Assembly: GCA_903928045.1 (NCBI GenBank) | Contig: CAIYPH010000427.1 | Span: 1-6,079, forward strand | Length of the DNA stretch: 6,079 nt | From: an uncultured Rhodospirillales bacterium | GTDB taxonomy: Bacteria; Pseudomonadota; Alphaproteobacteria; Acetobacterales; Acetobacteraceae | Direction of reading: 5' to 3' | Shown: positions 4,718 through 6,079 of the stretch, in pieces | Layout: every line of letters starts with the position of its first letter | How positions within the stretch are numbered: the stretch's first letter is position 1 | Position numbers and translations under genes: made by a program | Notes under the pieces: generated by a model | The model's database searches: none | What the model saw: the letters and a program-made list of their open reading frames with translations, nothing else | Told to the model about the DNA's origin: nothing

Positions 4718-5639
4718 ATTCCGTCCTCACCCGCGGATCAACAAACCCGTAGAGGACATCGACGATCAGGTTCACCAGCACGATCATCGCCGCCAGCACC
4801 GTCACCACCGCCTGCAGCACCGGGTAATCCCGGCTCGCCACCGCGTCGAAGGCGAGGCTGCCCATGCCCGGCCAGTTGAACACCCGCTCGATCACCACCA
4901 CGCCGCCGATCAGCCCGCCGAATTGCAGGCCGATATAGGTGATCAGTGGGATCGCGCAGTTCCTCAGCGCATGCTTGTAGAGCACCACCGTCTCGGCGAG
5001 ACCCTTGCTGCGGGCCACCGTGATGTACTGGGCGGACAGCGTCTCCAGCATCGCGCTGCGGACCAGGCGGACGTTGGTGGCGGAGAGAATGGTCGCCATC
5101 GTCAGCACCGGCATCACCAGGCTCGACGGCCCATCGGCACCAGCCGGCGGCAACCACCCCAGCGTGATGGAGAACACCAGCACCAGCATGATCGCCAGCC
5201 AGAAATTCGGGAACGACAGGCCGAACAGCGAGAGGATGCGGATCGCCTGATCCGCCGCCCCGCCGCGATGCACCGCGGCGCGAATGCCGAGCGGGATCGA
5301 GACCAGCAGCGAGGCGGCCAGCGAGAGCCCGGCGAGCATGAGGGTCAGCGGCAGGGCCTGGCGCACCATGCCCGCCACCGGCCGCCCGCCCATGAAGCTG
5401 TTGCCCATATCCCCCGACAGCATGCCACCGAGGAAGCTCGCGTACTGCACGCCGAACGGCCGGTCGAGCCCGAGGGCCTTGCGGATGTTCTCGAGATCCT
5501 TCGCGGTGATTGACCCCGCACCCTCCGCCAGCATCACCGCGGGGTCGCCCGAGAGGCGCACCGCCCAGGCCACCAGCAAGGTGACCACCAGAACGACGAA
5601 GATCGCGAGCGCGAGCCGCCCGAGCAGGAAGCGGCCCAC
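4716..5639 (-). CDS. ABC importer inner-membrane permease, DppB/OppB type
   Basis: This 307-aa protein is the first permease of a peptide/opine/nickel-class ABC importer and has normal length for the family. It has an N-terminal membrane helix (about 9-29) after the short basic MGRFLLGR start. The extracytoplasmic region has the typical LGLDRPFGVQYASFLGGML (56-74) and GDMGNSF (76-82). About five further membrane segments follow (near 97-119, 135-160, 172-190, 230-251 and 274-297). The EAA loop contains QYITVARSKGLAETVVLYKH (204-223) and ALRNCAIP (224-231). FNWPGMGSLAFDAV (254-267) and DYPVLQAVV (271-279) are further family marks. The start is GTG and sits at the end of an alternating CG tract, 12 nt after the binding-protein stop, with no Shine-Dalgarno. 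The short spacing indicates one transcript with the binding protein. The substrate is not determinable from the permease. Confidence 0.94.
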   Translation of the reverse strand: MGRFLLGRLALAIFVVLVVTLLVAWAVRLSGDPAVMLAEGAGSITAKDLENIRKALGLDRPFGVQYASFLGGMLSGDMGNSFMGGRPVAGMVRQALPLTLMLAGLSLAASLLVSIPLGIRAAVHRGGAADQAIRILSLFGLSFPNFWLAIMLVLVFSITLGWLPPAGADGPSSLVMPVLTMATILSATNVRLVRSAMLETLSAQYITVARSKGLAETVVLYKHALRNCAIPLITYIGLQFGGLIGGVVVIERVFNWPGMGSLAFDAVASRDYPVLQAVVTVLAAMIVLVNLIVDVLYGFVDPRVRTE

Positions 5640-5650
5640 GCGCGCGCGCC
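5637..5650. other. Alternating CG tract at the permease start codon
   Basis: The 14-nt plus-strand run CACGCGCGCGCGCC spans the GTG start of the DppB-type gene and most of the 12-nt spacer after the binding-protein stop. It leaves no room for a purine-rich ribosome-binding site, so initiation probably depends on ribosomes finishing the upstream gene. Such alternating tracts can adopt Z-DNA and are prone to slippage. Confidence 0.55.
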
Positions 5651-5651
5651 G

Positions 5652-6079
5652 TCAGTCGACCGAGACGCCGGCGAGGCGGAAGCGGTTATCCGGCGGCACC
5701 ACCAGCCCCTTCACCCGCTTGTTCACCCCGTAATAGGTATCGAGGTTGTAGAGCGGCAGCTCCAACGCGTGCTCGGCGACGAAGTTGGCGATCTTCTGCA
5801 ACGCCTTCTGGCGCTCCCCCCGGTCGGCGATGCTGCGCTGGGCCTCCAGCATGGTGTCGAGCGCGGGGTCCTTGTCGTAGGGGTTCCAGCGCTCGCCGCT
5901 GTGGTACATCAGGTAGGCGGTGTTGTCGTAGTCGAAGGTCCAGCCGCCCCAGCCCATGGCGAACATCTCGCCGGTCTTGCCGTTGGGGATGATGTCGTTG
6001 GTGAACAGGTTCATCTCGAACGGCCGCACCTGCGCCTTCAGCCCCACCGCGCTGAGATACCCGGCCACCGCCTGCGCCA
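5652..6079 (-). CDS. ABC importer solute-binding protein (SBP_bac_5 family), C-terminal part only
   Basis: The last 141 residues of a periplasmic solute-binding protein of the DppA/OppA/NikA class (SBP_bac_5) are visible; the gene continues past the window edge. The visible part begins AQAVAGYLSAVGLKAQVRPF, the family's usual strand-helix-strand around the second lobe. It continues with MGWGGWTFDYDNTAYLMYHS (41-60 of the fragment), WNPYDKDPALDTMLEAQRS (64-82), a helix ending in AEHALELPLYNLDTYYGVNK (101-120), and the standard end VKGLVVPPDNRFRLAGVSVD. The protein would capture the ligand in the periplasm and deliver it to the permeases encoded next. The signal peptide and most ligand-contacting residues lie outside the window, so the ligand class cannot be told. 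The frame has no start of its own here; the GTG at 6068 is an internal valine. Confidence 0.93.
   Translation of the reverse strand, partial: AQAVAGYLSAVGLKAQVRPFEMNLFTNDIIPNGKTGEMFAMGWGGWTFDYDNTAYLMYHSGERWNPYDKDPALDTMLEAQRSIADRGERQKALQKIANFVAEHALELPLYNLDTYYGVNKRVKGLVVPPDNRFRLAGVSVD

Noticed and set aside
3668..5513. Long plus-strand open frames opposite the permeases (3668-4435 and 4506-5513)
   Set aside because: They are low-complexity Arg/His/Gln-rich translations antisense to two unambiguous permeases; one even reads through the composite palindrome.

Overview
The window is GC-rich coding DNA, and every gene I can support lies on the minus strand. Base composition, the gene families and the AT-rich palindromes in the gaps point to an alphaproteobacterium, most likely an acetic-acid-bacteria relative (Acetobacteraceae, Roseomonas-like). 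That placement is a judgement from pattern and could not be tested here.

Reading in the direction of transcription (high to low coordinates): the 3' part of a solute-binding protein of the peptide/opine/nickel class (6079-5652, cut by the window edge); a DppB-type permease (5639-4716); a 154-bp gap filled by two facing palindromic elements; a DppC-type permease (4561-3734); a SOUL-family protein with an N-terminal membrane anchor (3629-3000); a 183-bp AT-richer gap with a third palindromic element; two back-to-back FAD-dependent DAO-fold oxidoreductases (2816-1701 and 1697-342); and a 79-residue protein of unknown function (300-61) whose last codons run into a fourth palindromic element at the window start. 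No tRNA, rRNA, CRISPR array, transposase or phage gene is visible.

The binding protein and two permeases form the periplasmic and membrane parts of an ABC importer. Its two ATPase subunits are not downstream, so they must be encoded before the binding protein or elsewhere. The paired amine/amino-acid oxidases suggest that the imported compound may be an amino-acid derivative (D-amino acid, N-alkyl amino acid, opine or similar) that is oxidised after uptake. This is inference from proximity only; the SOUL gene and a likely transcriptional break separate the two groups.

The most unusual structure is a family of four palindromic elements (21-73, 2855-2906, 4578-4632, 4657-4717). Each has a purine-rich NAAG edge, a near-perfect GGTTC(T)n / (A)nGAACC hairpin and an A-rich tail. 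In every copy the NAAG edge faces the nearest gene. One copy keeps its stem through a compensatory base-pair swap, two copies overlap a stop codon, and two form a roughly 140-bp composite palindrome that splits the permease pair.
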